From NCBI GenBank assembly GCA_902512065.1, contig CABXHU010000004.1, positions 1-64,000 of the forward strand: a stretch of 64,000 nucleotides of DNA, read 5' to 3'. Both the position numbers and the translations under genes were made by a program. The notes under the pieces are model-generated. The model worked only from the letters and a program-made list of their open reading frames with translations. It made no database searches and had not been told where the DNA came from. Origin of the DNA: an uncultured Bacteroidota bacterium (GTDB lineage: Bacteria; Bacteroidota; Bacteroidia; Flavobacteriales; Flavobacteriaceae). Positions 1 through 10,100 of the stretch are shown here, in pieces; positions within the stretch are counted from its first letter, which is position 1, and every line of letters starts with the position of its first letter.

Positions 1-53
1 TTAAACTTAATTAGTCCTCTAAATAATTCTAAATTATGTTCCTGGTGTGCCAT
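1..53 (-). CDS. Cytochrome c oxidase subunit IV, N-terminal fragment (cut by window edge)
   Basis: Only the first 17 codons are inside the window. The start codon is at 53-51 on the minus strand and the frame stays open to base 1. The visible peptide begins MAHQEHNLELFRGLIKF, which resembles the start of the small prokaryotic cytochrome c oxidase subunit IV proteins found after subunit III in Bacteroidota. It starts 12 bp after the subunit III stop codon, so it is probably the next gene of the ctaB-cox operon. The identification rests on a short peptide plus context. The transmembrane part lies outside the window. Confidence 0.7.
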   Translation of the reverse strand, partial: MAHQEHNLELFRGLIKF

Positions 54-65
54 TTATAAAATATA

Positions 66-1046
66 TTAAACAAGATAAAAGAATGTGAAAACAAAAACCC
101 AAACCAAATCAACAAAGTGCCAATACAATCCAACTTTTTCAACCATTTCATAATGACCTCTCCTCTCATATGTGCCTAAAATAACATTAAAAAATATTAT
201 AATATTTAATACTACTCCAGAAAATACATGGAATCCATGGAATCCAGTTATAAAGAAGAAAAAGTCTGCAAATAAAGGCATTCCATATTCATTCTCAGTT
301 AAATTTGCTCCCGTAACAATTGATTGTCCATTGGCTTTTAAAATATTTAAAGATTCATCTCTAGATAAAATCGTTTTCTCTCCACCTTCATCTAATGTCT
401 GAGTTCTTACCAAAACATTAGGAGAAGCTTCCATTCCCTTTATTATTTCTGCAATAGAGTATTCAGGTAATGTTCCTTCATCATAAAACCAAAGACCGTT
501 TGTTTCTTCATGTTGAACTCTATCAGTATGATGTTTATGAGCAAAATCATCTAATGCAACTCTGTGATGCGAATGTGAATCAACAAATTGCAAGATATTA
601 CCTCCCTTTGTTTTTACAGCACCATAATCTCCATTAATAAAAGTTGCCCATTCCCAAGCCTGAGATCCAACGAATATTGCACCTCCAAGAATTGTAAGCA
701 ACATGTAGAAAGCTACTTTAGATTTCTTCATTTGATGTCCTGCATCAACAGCCAAAACCATTGTAACCGATGACATAATTAAAACAAAGGTCATAAATGC
801 AACATATATCATTGGCAGTTCCTGGCCGTGTACAAAAGGAACGTGCGTAAATACCTCATCAGCAATTGGCCAAGAATCTAAAAACTTAAACCTTGCAAAA
901 CCATATGCTGCTATGAATCCAGAAAATGTTAATCCATCTGAAACTAGGAAAAACCACATCATTAACTTCCCATAAGAAGCATTCATTGGTTTATTTCCGC
1001 CACCCCATGTATTTTCGCTTGATGAAACACTAACTAAAGAACTCAT
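66..1046 (-). CDS. ctaE: Cytochrome c oxidase subunit III, long form
   Basis: A 326-residue integral membrane protein of the heme-copper oxidase subunit III family, which stabilises the catalytic subunit and its proton uptake. Hydrophobic helices occupy about residues 28-50, 78-100, 112-135 and the C-terminal 70 residues. The family-typical segments GSQAWEWATF and FHGFHVFSG are present, the latter containing the conserved membrane-embedded histidines. Between them, at about residues 150-255, lies a long soluble insertion whose first part is histidine-rich (HSHHR, HKHH). This makes the protein longer than the usual 190-270 residues. It lies downstream of a second, short subunit III-like gene (38-bp gap) and upstream of subunit IV (12 bp). 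Heme O synthase in the same operon supports assignment to an aa3-type oxidase. Confidence 0.95.
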   Translation of the reverse strand: MSSLVSVSSSENTWGGGNKPMNASYGKLMMWFFLVSDGLTFSGFIAAYGFARFKFLDSWPIADEVFTHVPFVHGQELPMIYVAFMTFVLIMSSVTMVLAVDAGHQMKKSKVAFYMLLTILGGAIFVGSQAWEWATFINGDYGAVKTKGGNILQFVDSHSHHRVALDDFAHKHHTDRVQHEETNGLWFYDEGTLPEYSIAEIIKGMEASPNVLVRTQTLDEGGEKTILSRDESLNILKANGQSIVTGANLTENEYGMPLFADFFFFITGFHGFHVFSGVVLNIIIFFNVILGTYERRGHYEMVEKVGLYWHFVDLVWVFVFTFFYLV

Positions 1047-1084
1047 AATATCATATTATTTTAAGTGTCACAAAAATAACTATT

Positions 1085-1663
1085 TTATCTGAAGAAAACT
1101 AAAAATAAAAACAAGTAAATCCACAAAATATCAATGAAATGCCAAAAAATTGATGCCAACTCAAATCCTAAAAAATTATTTGATGAATATTTTCTTTTTG
1201 AATTGTTAAATATTACAAATAAAAGCACTAATATTCCTGCCAATACATGGACAAGATGAACAAAGGCAATTAAGAAAATAAATGATGTCGTTATAGTGCT
1301 TGTTGGACCTGTAAAATGATAACCATTTTCAATAATTTCATTAAATCCTATAAACTGACTAAAAGCAAAAGAAACCCCTAAGAATAATGTAATACATAAA
1401 TAGATAGTAGTAACTCTATAATTATTTTTTAATAATTCCCTTCTAGCTAAAATTAAAGTTAAACTGCTAATTATAATTAATACTAAACTATAAGTAAAAG
1501 CTGAAGGTAGTTCAAAATTTAATATCCAATCCTCACGAGATTTACTAACAATAAAGGCGCTTGTAAAGCCGGCAAAAGTCATAATTAAAGAAGCAATACC
1601 TAGCCAAACCATCATTTTTAAAGCACGCGCATTATTTTCTTTCATATTTCTATTATTATCCAT
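1085..1663 (-). CDS. Heme-copper oxidase subunit III-like protein, short form
   Basis: A 192-residue, five-helix membrane protein of the subunit III family. Recognisable parts are the N-terminal helix after KMMVWLGIASL, the FAFSQFIGFNE segment and the C-terminal helices with AFVHLVHVLAG and FWHFIDILWIYLFLFLVF. It lacks the long histidine-rich insertion of its neighbour at 66-1046. Two tandem subunit III paralogues, one short and one long, are common in flavobacterial cox clusters. Its start codon directly abuts the ctaB stop codon (no intergenic base), so the two are probably translationally coupled. Whether both paralogues sit in the same enzyme cannot be told from sequence. Confidence 0.9.
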   Translation of the reverse strand: MDNNRNMKENNARALKMMVWLGIASLIMTFAGFTSAFIVSKSREDWILNFELPSAFTYSLVLIIISSLTLILARRELLKNNYRVTTIYLCITLFLGVSFAFSQFIGFNEIIENGYHFTGPTSTITTSFIFLIAFVHLVHVLAGILVLLFVIFNNSKRKYSSNNFLGFELASIFWHFIDILWIYLFLFLVFFR

Positions 1664-2527
1664 TTATCTTAAAATTTTATCAAACAATAAAACAATCTGC
1701 ATCAAAGTTAAATAAGATACACTTGCTAACATTAATTTTTTGGCATTTAGATCTGTATTATCATTAAATAATTTAACTGCATAATAAATTAACACTAATC
1801 CTATAAGTAAAACAATGACTAATCCATAAATACTCAAAAACAAATCTCCTGTAAGATTAAATGCCGGAACTATTGACATAAGAACTGCCCAAGTAGAATA
1901 AAATAATATTTGTGAAGTAGTAGATCTATCCTTTTTTCCTGTAGGGAGCATCTTAAATCCAGCATTTTCATAATCCTTATTTTGCATCCATCCAATAGAC
2001 CAAAAATGTGGAAATTGCCAAAAAAATTGCATTAAAAATAACATTACTCCCTCAATACCAATTTCTCCAGTGGCAGCGACCCAACCTAACATGAAAGGCA
2101 AAGCTCCAGGAATTGCTCCAACAAAAACTGATAAGGGTGTAACTAATTTTAGTGGGGTATATACAGAAGCGTATAAAAAAATAGATATTGCAGCAAGTAG
2201 TGCAACCTTTGAGTTAATCATATATAACATGAATAATCCAATAATAGTTGAAAGTACTGCTAAAACTAAAGCTGTATTTATAGAAATTTTTTTTGTAGGA
2301 AGTGGTCTGTTTTTAGTTCTAACCATCAATGCATCTAAATCCTTTTCAATAATCTGATTGTAAATATTTGAAGCTGCAACAACAAAGAAACCTCCAAACA
2401 TTAATAACGCTAACACTTTAATATCAAACTCTTTGTAGCCTAGCATGTAGCTTATAAATGAAGAGAAAACTACACTTAGTGAAAGTCTAAATTTTGTTAA
2501 ATCATATAGAGATTTTATGCTCAGCAT
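1664..2527 (-). CDS. ctaB: Protoheme IX farnesyltransferase (heme O synthase)
   Basis: A 287-residue UbiA-superfamily prenyltransferase that adds a farnesyl group to protoheme to make heme O, the precursor of heme A for the cytochrome oxidase encoded in this window. The catalytic loop is clear: N54, the aspartates at D63 and D65, then RTKNRPLP at 70-77. The second loop is represented by the DYENAGFKMLP segment at about residue 185. About eight or nine membrane helices are visible. It is the first gene of the ctaB-coxIII-coxIII-coxIV operon and has its own Bacteroidota-type promoter at 2560-2590. Length is normal for the family. Confidence 0.96.
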   Translation of the reverse strand: MLSIKSLYDLTKFRLSLSVVFSSFISYMLGYKEFDIKVLALLMFGGFFVVAASNIYNQIIEKDLDALMVRTKNRPLPTKKISINTALVLAVLSTIIGLFMLYMINSKVALLAAISIFLYASVYTPLKLVTPLSVFVGAIPGALPFMLGWVAATGEIGIEGVMLFLMQFFWQFPHFWSIGWMQNKDYENAGFKMLPTGKKDRSTTSQILFYSTWAVLMSIVPAFNLTGDLFLSIYGLVIVLLIGLVLIYYAVKLFNDNTDLNAKKLMLASVSYLTLMQIVLLFDKILR

Positions 2528-2559
2528 TATTGATTACAAAAAATAAAAAATTTGAAATT

Positions 2560-2590
2560 CAAATATAAGTCTAATATCTAATTAGACAAA
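2560..2590 (-). promoter_or_regulatory. Promoter of the ctaB-cox operon with internal palindrome
   Basis: On the minus strand TTTG (2590-2587) is followed after 19 bases by TATATTTG (2567-2560), an exact match to the Bacteroidota TTTG / TAnnTTTG promoter. The start site should fall near 2555, giving a leader of roughly 27 bases before ctaB. The spacer holds a perfect inverted repeat, GTCTAAT-TAGAT-ATTAGAC (2587-2569), 7-5-7, placed where a repressor would block polymerase. The promoter call is strong. The operator role is inference. Confidence 0.7.
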
Positions 2591-2619
2591 CTTAAATAAG
2601 ATTAAAGTAATTGATTTTT

Positions 2620-3333
2620 TTAATCCTGAACTTGAAAAATAATTGGCAATGAATAAGGCACAATTACTGCCTTCCCTCTTTGTTTTCCAGGCTTCATTTT
2701 TGGCAACAGATTAATAACTCTTTGTGCTTCTTTTTCTAATCTTGGGTGTGGTGCTCTAGCCCTAACACCTGTAACACTTCCAGTTCTGTCAATCTTAAAA
2801 ATAACTTGAATTCTTTGTCTTCCACTTAATCCTAAATCTCCAGCTAATTCAGTGTTGAATTTTCTTTGGACAAACTTGGCAATCTTATCAGACATACATT
2901 TTCTTTTAGTTGCATTATTTCCTTTATCACATCCAGGGAAAACTGGTACATTTTCAATTACAGCAAAAGGAACTTCAACATCTTCAAATTCCTCTACCTC
3001 AATATCATCAATATCTATTTCTTCTTCTTGATCTGTTTCAGTAGATTCAATAACCGTTTCCTCAATTTCTTCCTCATCCTCAACTATTTCAATAACCTCA
3101 GGAGCTGGTGGCGGTGGTGGCGGTGGCGGTGGTGGAACTATTTGTTCCGTAACAGGAACCTCTTCCTCATCTAATAAGTCCATATTGACCTTGCCTAAAT
3201 CTAAATCAGATTTGTCATATACCTTATAGTTTATAGCTCCATAAGATAAGAATACCATAAGCGCTAATCCTATAGCAAAATATAGTGAGCTATTTCTTGC
3301 TATGTCTGCGTTTGGGCTTTTTTTAATCTGCAT
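2620..3333 (-). CDS. TonB-family energy transducer
   Basis: A 237-residue protein with the TonB plan. A short cytoplasmic N-terminus is followed by one membrane helix at about residues 16-33. Next comes a periplasmic linker with ten consecutive prolines (about 67-76) and a long Glu/Asp-rich stretch. The C-terminal TonB domain (about 155-237) carries FKIDRTGSVTGV and ends with PYSLPIIFQV. Such proteins transmit proton-motive force from ExbB/ExbD to outer-membrane receptors, and an ExbB/ExbD operon lies at 49071-51373. It is the last gene of the sprA-gcvH-vanZ group and precedes the ctaB promoter. Which receptor it serves is not visible. Bacteroidota usually carry several tonB paralogues, so no number is assigned. 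Confidence 0.9.
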   Translation of the reverse strand: MQIKKSPNADIARNSSLYFAIGLALMVFLSYGAINYKVYDKSDLDLGKVNMDLLDEEEVPVTEQIVPPPPPPPPPPAPEVIEIVEDEEEIEETVIESTETDQEEEIDIDDIEVEEFEDVEVPFAVIENVPVFPGCDKGNNATKRKCMSDKIAKFVQRKFNTELAGDLGLSGRQRIQVIFKIDRTGSVTGVRARAPHPRLEKEAQRVINLLPKMKPGKQRGKAVIVPYSLPIIFQVQD

Positions 3334-3386
3334 TGTTCAATAGTTGAAAAGTAAAATAACCAATTATTTAAATAAAAAACAAGAGA

Positions 3387-3746
3387 TTATGATTTTTTAA
3401 TGTTGTTTTTTAAAAACAGAAAACTACAGGCAATTAATGATCCTATTGTGTTAGACAAAATATCTTCCAATTCAAAGTTCCTATAAGTTGTTAAATTTCC
3501 TTGAAATAATTCCATTAATATCCCATAAAATATTGAAAATAAAAATACGTAGAGGAGTGTTCCTTTTTTAAATAATTCTCTAATTGGAGCATACCATATT
3601 ATACAGAAAACAAAATAAATTCCTGAATGAATAATTTTATCTATATGTGTAATATTTGTATCTGATTCAATTTTTATAAGTGAAGCAAATATTATAAGAA
3701 TTGAAAATAGAAACGCAATAAATAAATTTGTTTTAATTTTCACCAA
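3387..3746 (-). CDS. VanZ-like family membrane protein
   Basis: A 119-residue protein with four predicted membrane helices (about 8-25, 35-52, 63-80 and 95-113). It has the VanZ-family signature of a helix followed by HIDKIIHSGIYFVFCI and the later GILMELFQ and FELEDILSNTIGS segments with conserved acidic residues. The family is named after the teicoplanin-resistance accessory protein, but most members have no known function, and no resistance role should be assumed here. The first 14 bp overlap the 3' end of gcvH, so the two are co-translated. Confidence 0.85.
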   Translation of the reverse strand: MVKIKTNLFIAFLFSILIIFASLIKIESDTNITHIDKIIHSGIYFVFCIIWYAPIRELFKKGTLLYVFLFSIFYGILMELFQGNLTTYRNFELEDILSNTIGSLIACSFLFLKNNIKKS

Positions 3747-4116
3747 TAAGGTCTTTGTAATCTTCAGCTGATAGTAAATTATCTAATTCTTGATCATCAT
3801 TAACTTCTATCTTAACCATCCATCCATTTCCATAAGGATCGCTATTAACTTCTTCAGGAGCACTATCTAAAGATTCATTGAATTCAATAATTTTTCCACT
3901 GACAGGAATAAACAAATCTGAAACTGTCTTAACAGCTTCAACTGTGCCAAACACATCATCAGTATTTAATGATTCCCCTAGTGTTTCCACTTCAATGTAT
4001 ACGATATCTCCTAGTTCTCTTTGTGCAAAATCAGTAATTCCAATAGTAGCAATATTGCCTTCTATGGATACCCATTCATGATCTTTAGTGTATTTTAAAT
4101 TTAGAGGTGTCTGCAT
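3733..4116 (-). CDS. gcvH: Glycine cleavage system H protein
   Basis: A 127-residue lipoyl carrier protein that shuttles the aminomethyl group between the P, T and L proteins of the glycine cleavage complex. It begins with the typical LKYTKDHEWVS and carries the lipoylation motif with K63 in FGTVEAVKTVSDLF. The NSDPYGNGWMVKI segment towards the C-terminus is also characteristic. Length is normal. The gene sits alone between sprA (11-bp gap) and a vanZ-like gene (14-bp overlap), far from any visible gcvP or gcvT. Confidence 0.97.
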   Translation of the reverse strand: MQTPLNLKYTKDHEWVSIEGNIATIGITDFAQRELGDIVYIEVETLGESLNTDDVFGTVEAVKTVSDLFIPVSGKIIEFNESLDSAPEEVNSDPYGNGWMVKIEVNDDQELDNLLSAEDYKDLIGEN

Positions 4117-4127
4117 TATATTTTCAT

Positions 4128-7100
4128 TTAGTTTCCAAAGTTATATCTCATAGTAAATCCAGATCTAATAGTAGTTTGCGGAAATGCCGTAGAAATTGCA
4201 TAATCTGAGAAAGAATAGTCAAAATAGAAAATCCCAGTTAAATTTTTACTAAATGCATAATCCGCAGAATATTTAAAATTCAAAATTGTTTGACCAGATG
4301 TTACCTGATTGTTATCCAGATCCAAATATCTAACAATTGTTTTATTATTCCTAATAGAAAAATCTGCTTTCATTATTAAATCACTTTTTATTAATTGTCT
4401 TGCTCCAGCCAATCTAGATCTGATTTGAAGATCCTTAATTCTATAGCCTAAACCTATAATATATTCATTCCCTTGAATCTCAGTCAATAAATTATTATCA
4501 AAACTTAATGAAAGCAATCTATCTTTTCTAATCTCTGCTAATATTTTTAATGAATTTTTCATTTCCATATCTAATTTAAATAGTGGGCTAAATTGCTCCA
4601 TTAAATTAATATTACTATAAAGAAATTCATTTTTATAATTGTTAGATTGATCAAAAACATCAGGGTCCTGAGATATGAAGTCTAACTCTGGATTCCCTGG
4701 CTGATAATCTAAATTAGACCTAAACTGATTGATAGTATATGTTGAATTATATCCATGAGTTATAGAAAATCTCTTAAAATTCTTTTTAAACCATTTTAGT
4801 CTCATAAAGCCTGTATACCTTAGTGTCCAATTTGGAATAGGAACATCTCTAAATGCTCCTAAACTAACATTATTTGGATCAGCACCAGAATATGCTGAAA
4901 GAAAAGCAGGTAATAAAACTGATTGGTTTGTTTTTCCATATCCTAATGGGAAGCCGCTTAGATCTCCATTCTCAAAATTGTTTGGATTAGCAAAATCAAT
5001 TCCTGCATTTATAGCTAAACGTCTTGCTATAATTAACCTATTGTTTCTAAAAGTTTCAAATGTCTCAGAGCTGTTTTCATCACTAGCTGAAAAAGCTGTT
5101 TTTATGAGCATAGTGGAAATATTAAAGTTCCCTAAAGTATTTGTAATAAGTGAATTATAATCGTCACTGATCCCATTATTATCAACATCTATTGTGTTAA
5201 AATTCTCAGTAAAATTTCTAGAATAAGTTCTACCTCCAGTTAAATCAATTTTTAGATCTTTTACTGGCACTACATTTGCTGAAAAAGTTAAATTCTTATT
5301 AGTTACCTCTGAATATTGTTGGTTAAATTCTGGAAAAACAGTTAACCATCCATTTCTAGCTGCTAAATATCTAATATCGCGCTGACTGCCAAATGTATAT
5401 CCAAATGTAGGTTTAAAAGATCCTATAAAATCAGGTGTTTGTAAATATCCCGGAAGAAAAGTTCCATTATTTTCTGAATAATTAAATTGAACTCTTTTAA
5501 CTGCTGTTATCAATTCAATTAATGACTTCACAAAAGGTGTTGTTTTTTTCTTCTTGTTATTAGCTGAATTATTTTGATTTGCAAAACCAGGTCCAGATTT
5601 AGCGCTAGAATTATTCTTTGTTAGACCAATATATTTATAGAATTTAGACATATCAAAAGTTCCATTAAAATTATGAGTATTTGCATTTGAAATAGTATTG
5701 CCTAAATCGTAAACCTGCCCATTAAGGGTAATATTTCCAAATAGATCAGATCCTTTTTGCCATTGGAAATCCCCTGTGTATGAATACATTGCTCTAATAA
5801 AACTAAAAGTTGGAATCTTGTCAATTGGCAATTGATAATTAACGGCAAGTTGCTGTGTTTGTCTATTTGGATCTCCTATGTCAAAGAATCTGTTCCATAC
5901 GTCCAAATTAGGATCTTGACTTCCATTAATTATATCATCAACAAAATAATTTCTAATAATATTGTTATTAGCTGCTGAATAATTAAGATTTAATCCATCT
6001 GAAATTGGATATGAAAAACTATACTGGAAGTCAAAAGTATAATTTCTCCTAAACAATTCTTGCATTTCAAGATTTCCTTCCGCCAAATTTATATCTCTAA
6101 ATTTCTGTTTATTAAACTGCCTAATAAAGTCCGTATTGATTGATAAATTAGATGGCAGAAGATTTAAATTAAAATCTTTTAAAATTTTAAAATATTTTCC
6201 TGTAAATAATGAGTCATTATTTTTAAATGGTTCTAATTTTGGAGAGTTAAAATTAAAATTATAGCTAGCTCCTGCTCTAATATTTTGATCTAGCATGCTT
6301 TCAATTTCATAATCTCTATGTTCTGTTTGATTATATGAATAATTAAAAGTGAAATTTTCTATGTCATAAAATCTAGGCTTGCTATCTCCTGTTTTTTGTT
6401 TACTTACACCTATTAAATTAATACTCTTTCTTTTCGTATAATCTTCAGATTGTTGTAAAATAGTGTTTTTATCTTCCTGAGTTTCTGCAGCATCTAATCT
6501 GGAATTTAATTTTATGTCTCTATATTGCTGATCATATTCTGGAGTTATTAATTCTTCTCCTTGACCATAATTAAAAGGAATATTTAATCCCCATTTTTTT
6601 GGGAAAAGCTGACCTACATTTATATTAGAAACTATATCATATTGCTTCTTATCAATTTTATCCCTTTCACTTGGCCCTTGTTCTATAGATCCAAATCCAT
6701 TTGTACTTTGTCTTGCTGTTGCACTTATTGTCATAAAATCAGCAATATTTGAATCTAATGCTAATGTAGCAGCCCAACCTCCCTTATTATCCATATCAGA
6801 TAATCTTAATTCATTAAACCATACTTCAGCGCAAACATTCATATTATCTTGTCTAGGATTTTTCACCCCTACCATTAATGCCCTAATATCTCCAAAATTT
6901 GGATTACCTTTTATGGCAACCCTGTGTTGGCCTAAATCATATTCTGAAAATTCATTTACAGGGTCCTCACTTACTATATCATTTATAACATTGTAAAAAG
7001 TAGCATCTTGATTTCCTAAAGTCCCATTAAATATTGCGTTGGATTTTATTACTTCAAGAACACTTATGGGTAAATTAATTTCATTAACTAGGGGCCAAAC

Positions 7101-10100
7101 AACTTGAGGGTTCAATGATCCTGAGGATGATTTTTTTAGAGGAATTTCTATCTGATAATAATTTTCAGATAAATCATTTCCCAATCTAACAAATCCGACT
7201 ATATCTCCATCATTTAATCCAGGTGACAATCCATCCTCAGCATGAATAAACATTCTTATTCTTTTAAATTGCCTCATGTCAACATTTAAATTTTTGTACA
7301 CTCCTCTAGAATCTTCAGGCTCAAGGTCACATACATTTAAAACTAATGATTGTTCATTTTGTCTTACAATAGTGTTATTATTATTAAATTGTTCTCTTTC
7401 AACCCCTGGTGGAGAAACATAGCTTTCTTCATTTTCTTGTATGCCAATAGTTCCAGTTGAAAAATCTGTATTATCATTATTATTATCTATCTCTTCATCT
7501 AATGTCAATAAATATTTTCTCCAATCACTCCTTACTAAATCAAGTGATCCAAATCTGAAAATTGTATTTTTTGAAAAATCATTTAAATACATTCTAATAA
7601 ATCTTATAGATCTAAAATCTGTAATACCGCCTATTTCATTTGTAGGCTCATTTACAGGTATTCTGAATTGATACCATTTAACTAATTCAGAAGTTCCATT
7701 AGGAAGTGTTACATTTTTTTCTTTTCTATCTTTTATAAATTCATTGTTAATATCTGCTAAACTATTTGGAGTGATATTTAATTCATACTCAAAATAGCTG
7801 TCAATAGTATTCATGGTATTATCTCTGTTAATGTCTTCAACATCAGGTTGAGATGATGAGCCTCTATCAGTATTGGAAATGGTTTCAGGAGAATTTCCAT
7901 CTAGTCCATTATACATTTTGTATCTATCAAAAATATTTCCTGATTGATTTAAGAAATATCTATAATTATCATTTGCTGGATCCTGAAGATCTGCAAAATT
8001 TGGAAATGCAATTGCTTCTTCTTGGTCATCATATCCGTCAAGCCCGATATCCTGATTTATTCTCTCCTGACCTAATGAAGCAAAAGAATAAATTAGTGAT
8101 TGATTCTGTGGGACAACCGTACCCCATATAGTCTGTGGCAAAAGACTAATATCTCCATCTTCAGGAAGTCCATTTTCATATTGTTTCCTTCCATCCTTAA
8201 TAACATCTTCTGATATATTCCCTAAATTAAAGGTTAGTTTTCCTCCATTATTTTCAGAGTCATTTAAAAATGGGTCCATTAGCCAAAACTCTATATACTC
8301 AACATTTGATTGCTCAAAATCAGTTGTGTTAATTAATCTGGTAATACCCCCCCAACTGTTCTGAGGATCATCTAAATCCTCTCCAACGGCATCGCTGTCC
8401 ATATTATATGGGCCTCTTTTTGTTGGATAAAAATTTAAGTCAAAGGAATTAATTACAGTAGTCTGTCCTTGTACTAGGTCTACCTGAGGAAAAATTTCAT
8501 CAATAAAAATTCTTCTAGTATATAGATTTGATATGTCTTCATCATTTATTTCAGCTGGTCTTTGACTACTATAAAATACAGGGTCTATTGTATACCAGTT
8601 TAATAGAGCTCTATCAAAACCATTTTGAATTCCATTATTGTCTTCATCTCCTTGATTATAGACCATCCCTAAGTCTCTTGGTCTACTAGACAAATACCAA
8701 GACTGAGGAGATAAAAGATCTATTACATTTTGTGATCCTTCAAAATCATCAATATAAGATGTAGCTTCACCATTAAAATTATTTCCTTTTGGAGCTCCAG
8801 GTATTAAATATGCTAACTCTCCACGAACAGATAAATTAGAAGGAGCTTCCGTCTCTATATTTGGTAGCTTATTTGCTAGCCTTGTTAAAAATGGTATTTC
8901 AGAAGAAAAATTAGCGTCAAAACCAAAAATTGTATTATTTATTGGTTCTGTTCCATAATTTGCTTTTTGAGTTAAAGGCCTTTCATTTAAATTTAATAAA
9001 GTAGTTGAGGCTATAAATTTCTCACTAAACTCATGCTCAATATTGAACCCTGAAAATCTTTTTGTTTGTTGGCCAAAAACGGCATTATTTTCTACGCTTA
9101 CATTTATAGGTGTATTAGACGATTGTAGGGCAGGGTCTAATATTTGAACTGTTCCTAGTTGATAATTAACTGTATAGTCTACTCCTTCTACCAATACTCT
9201 CCCTCCAGCAGTAACTGTTACTGAACCTCTAGGAACATTATATGCTCCAATTGGGATACCTCCCCCAGATGATGATTTATACCTGCCTGTAATTTGAAAT
9301 TTATTCTTTTCTGAATCTTGTAATGCAACAGTTTTAGTAGACTTATATAATGATCTATAAACATATTTTTTTTGATTTAAATTATAGTCATTTTGATTAT
9401 TTTCATCTCCTTCATAATTTTCTGAGCTACTTAGTCTTAACTTGTCAAATAAATATTTACCAAATGGTTCTGACTTGGTAAAAATTATTTTACCATTTTC
9501 TTGAATCACAGTAATCCCAGGAACAAAATCAAAAAAGCCATCCCCAGAAATTTGAGGATCATTATTAAAATTTAATCTGTCAAAATTAAATAAATTAAGT
9601 AAAGGCGTTTCATTTAATTCTGGCTCTCCTGGTTGAGGATTTGGAAAAGGGGTAGACTCAACTGCACTTATATAATTTAATGCTGATGACTCATTATAAA
9701 AAATATTTAATTTAAAATCTTCCCTTTCTAACTGAAATGCTCCAGTACTATAAATATTTTTCATCATCAAATCCCACATTGGCTCCTCCACGCTGCTTAC
9801 TGTACTTTTTAATAGTTTAAGAACAAGGTTATTAGAATTAACAATTGTATTAGTTTCAGAAAAAGATACCTGAGTAGCCTGAACACCATCATTAGCAAAT
9901 TCACCAACTTGAAAGACTTGACCTCCGACAGTATATTGAAAAGCAACTGCTAATATTTCATCATTTTCAAGCTTCTGATTTAATGAAATATATCCTAATT
10001 GATTATTAATCTTATAATCAATGCCTTCTCTTAATTTTTTTGCATTTTCTAATTTACCATATCCAAACCCTTCTGAAACATTTGGAACTAAAATACCTGT

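Noticed and set aside
172-773. Open frames on the plus strand across the subunit III gene
   Set aside because: They are antisense to a clearly conserved membrane protein, with no family resemblance and no start context.
2866-3174. A 102-residue plus-strand frame rich in Trp/Arg opposite the TonB gene
   Set aside because: It is the reverse complement of the proline- and glutamate-rich linker. The composition is explained entirely by the real gene.
3387-3746. VanZ-like gene as a glycopeptide-resistance determinant
   Set aside because: No vanA, vanH, vanX or regulatory genes are present, and the VanZ-like family is widespread outside resistance loci.
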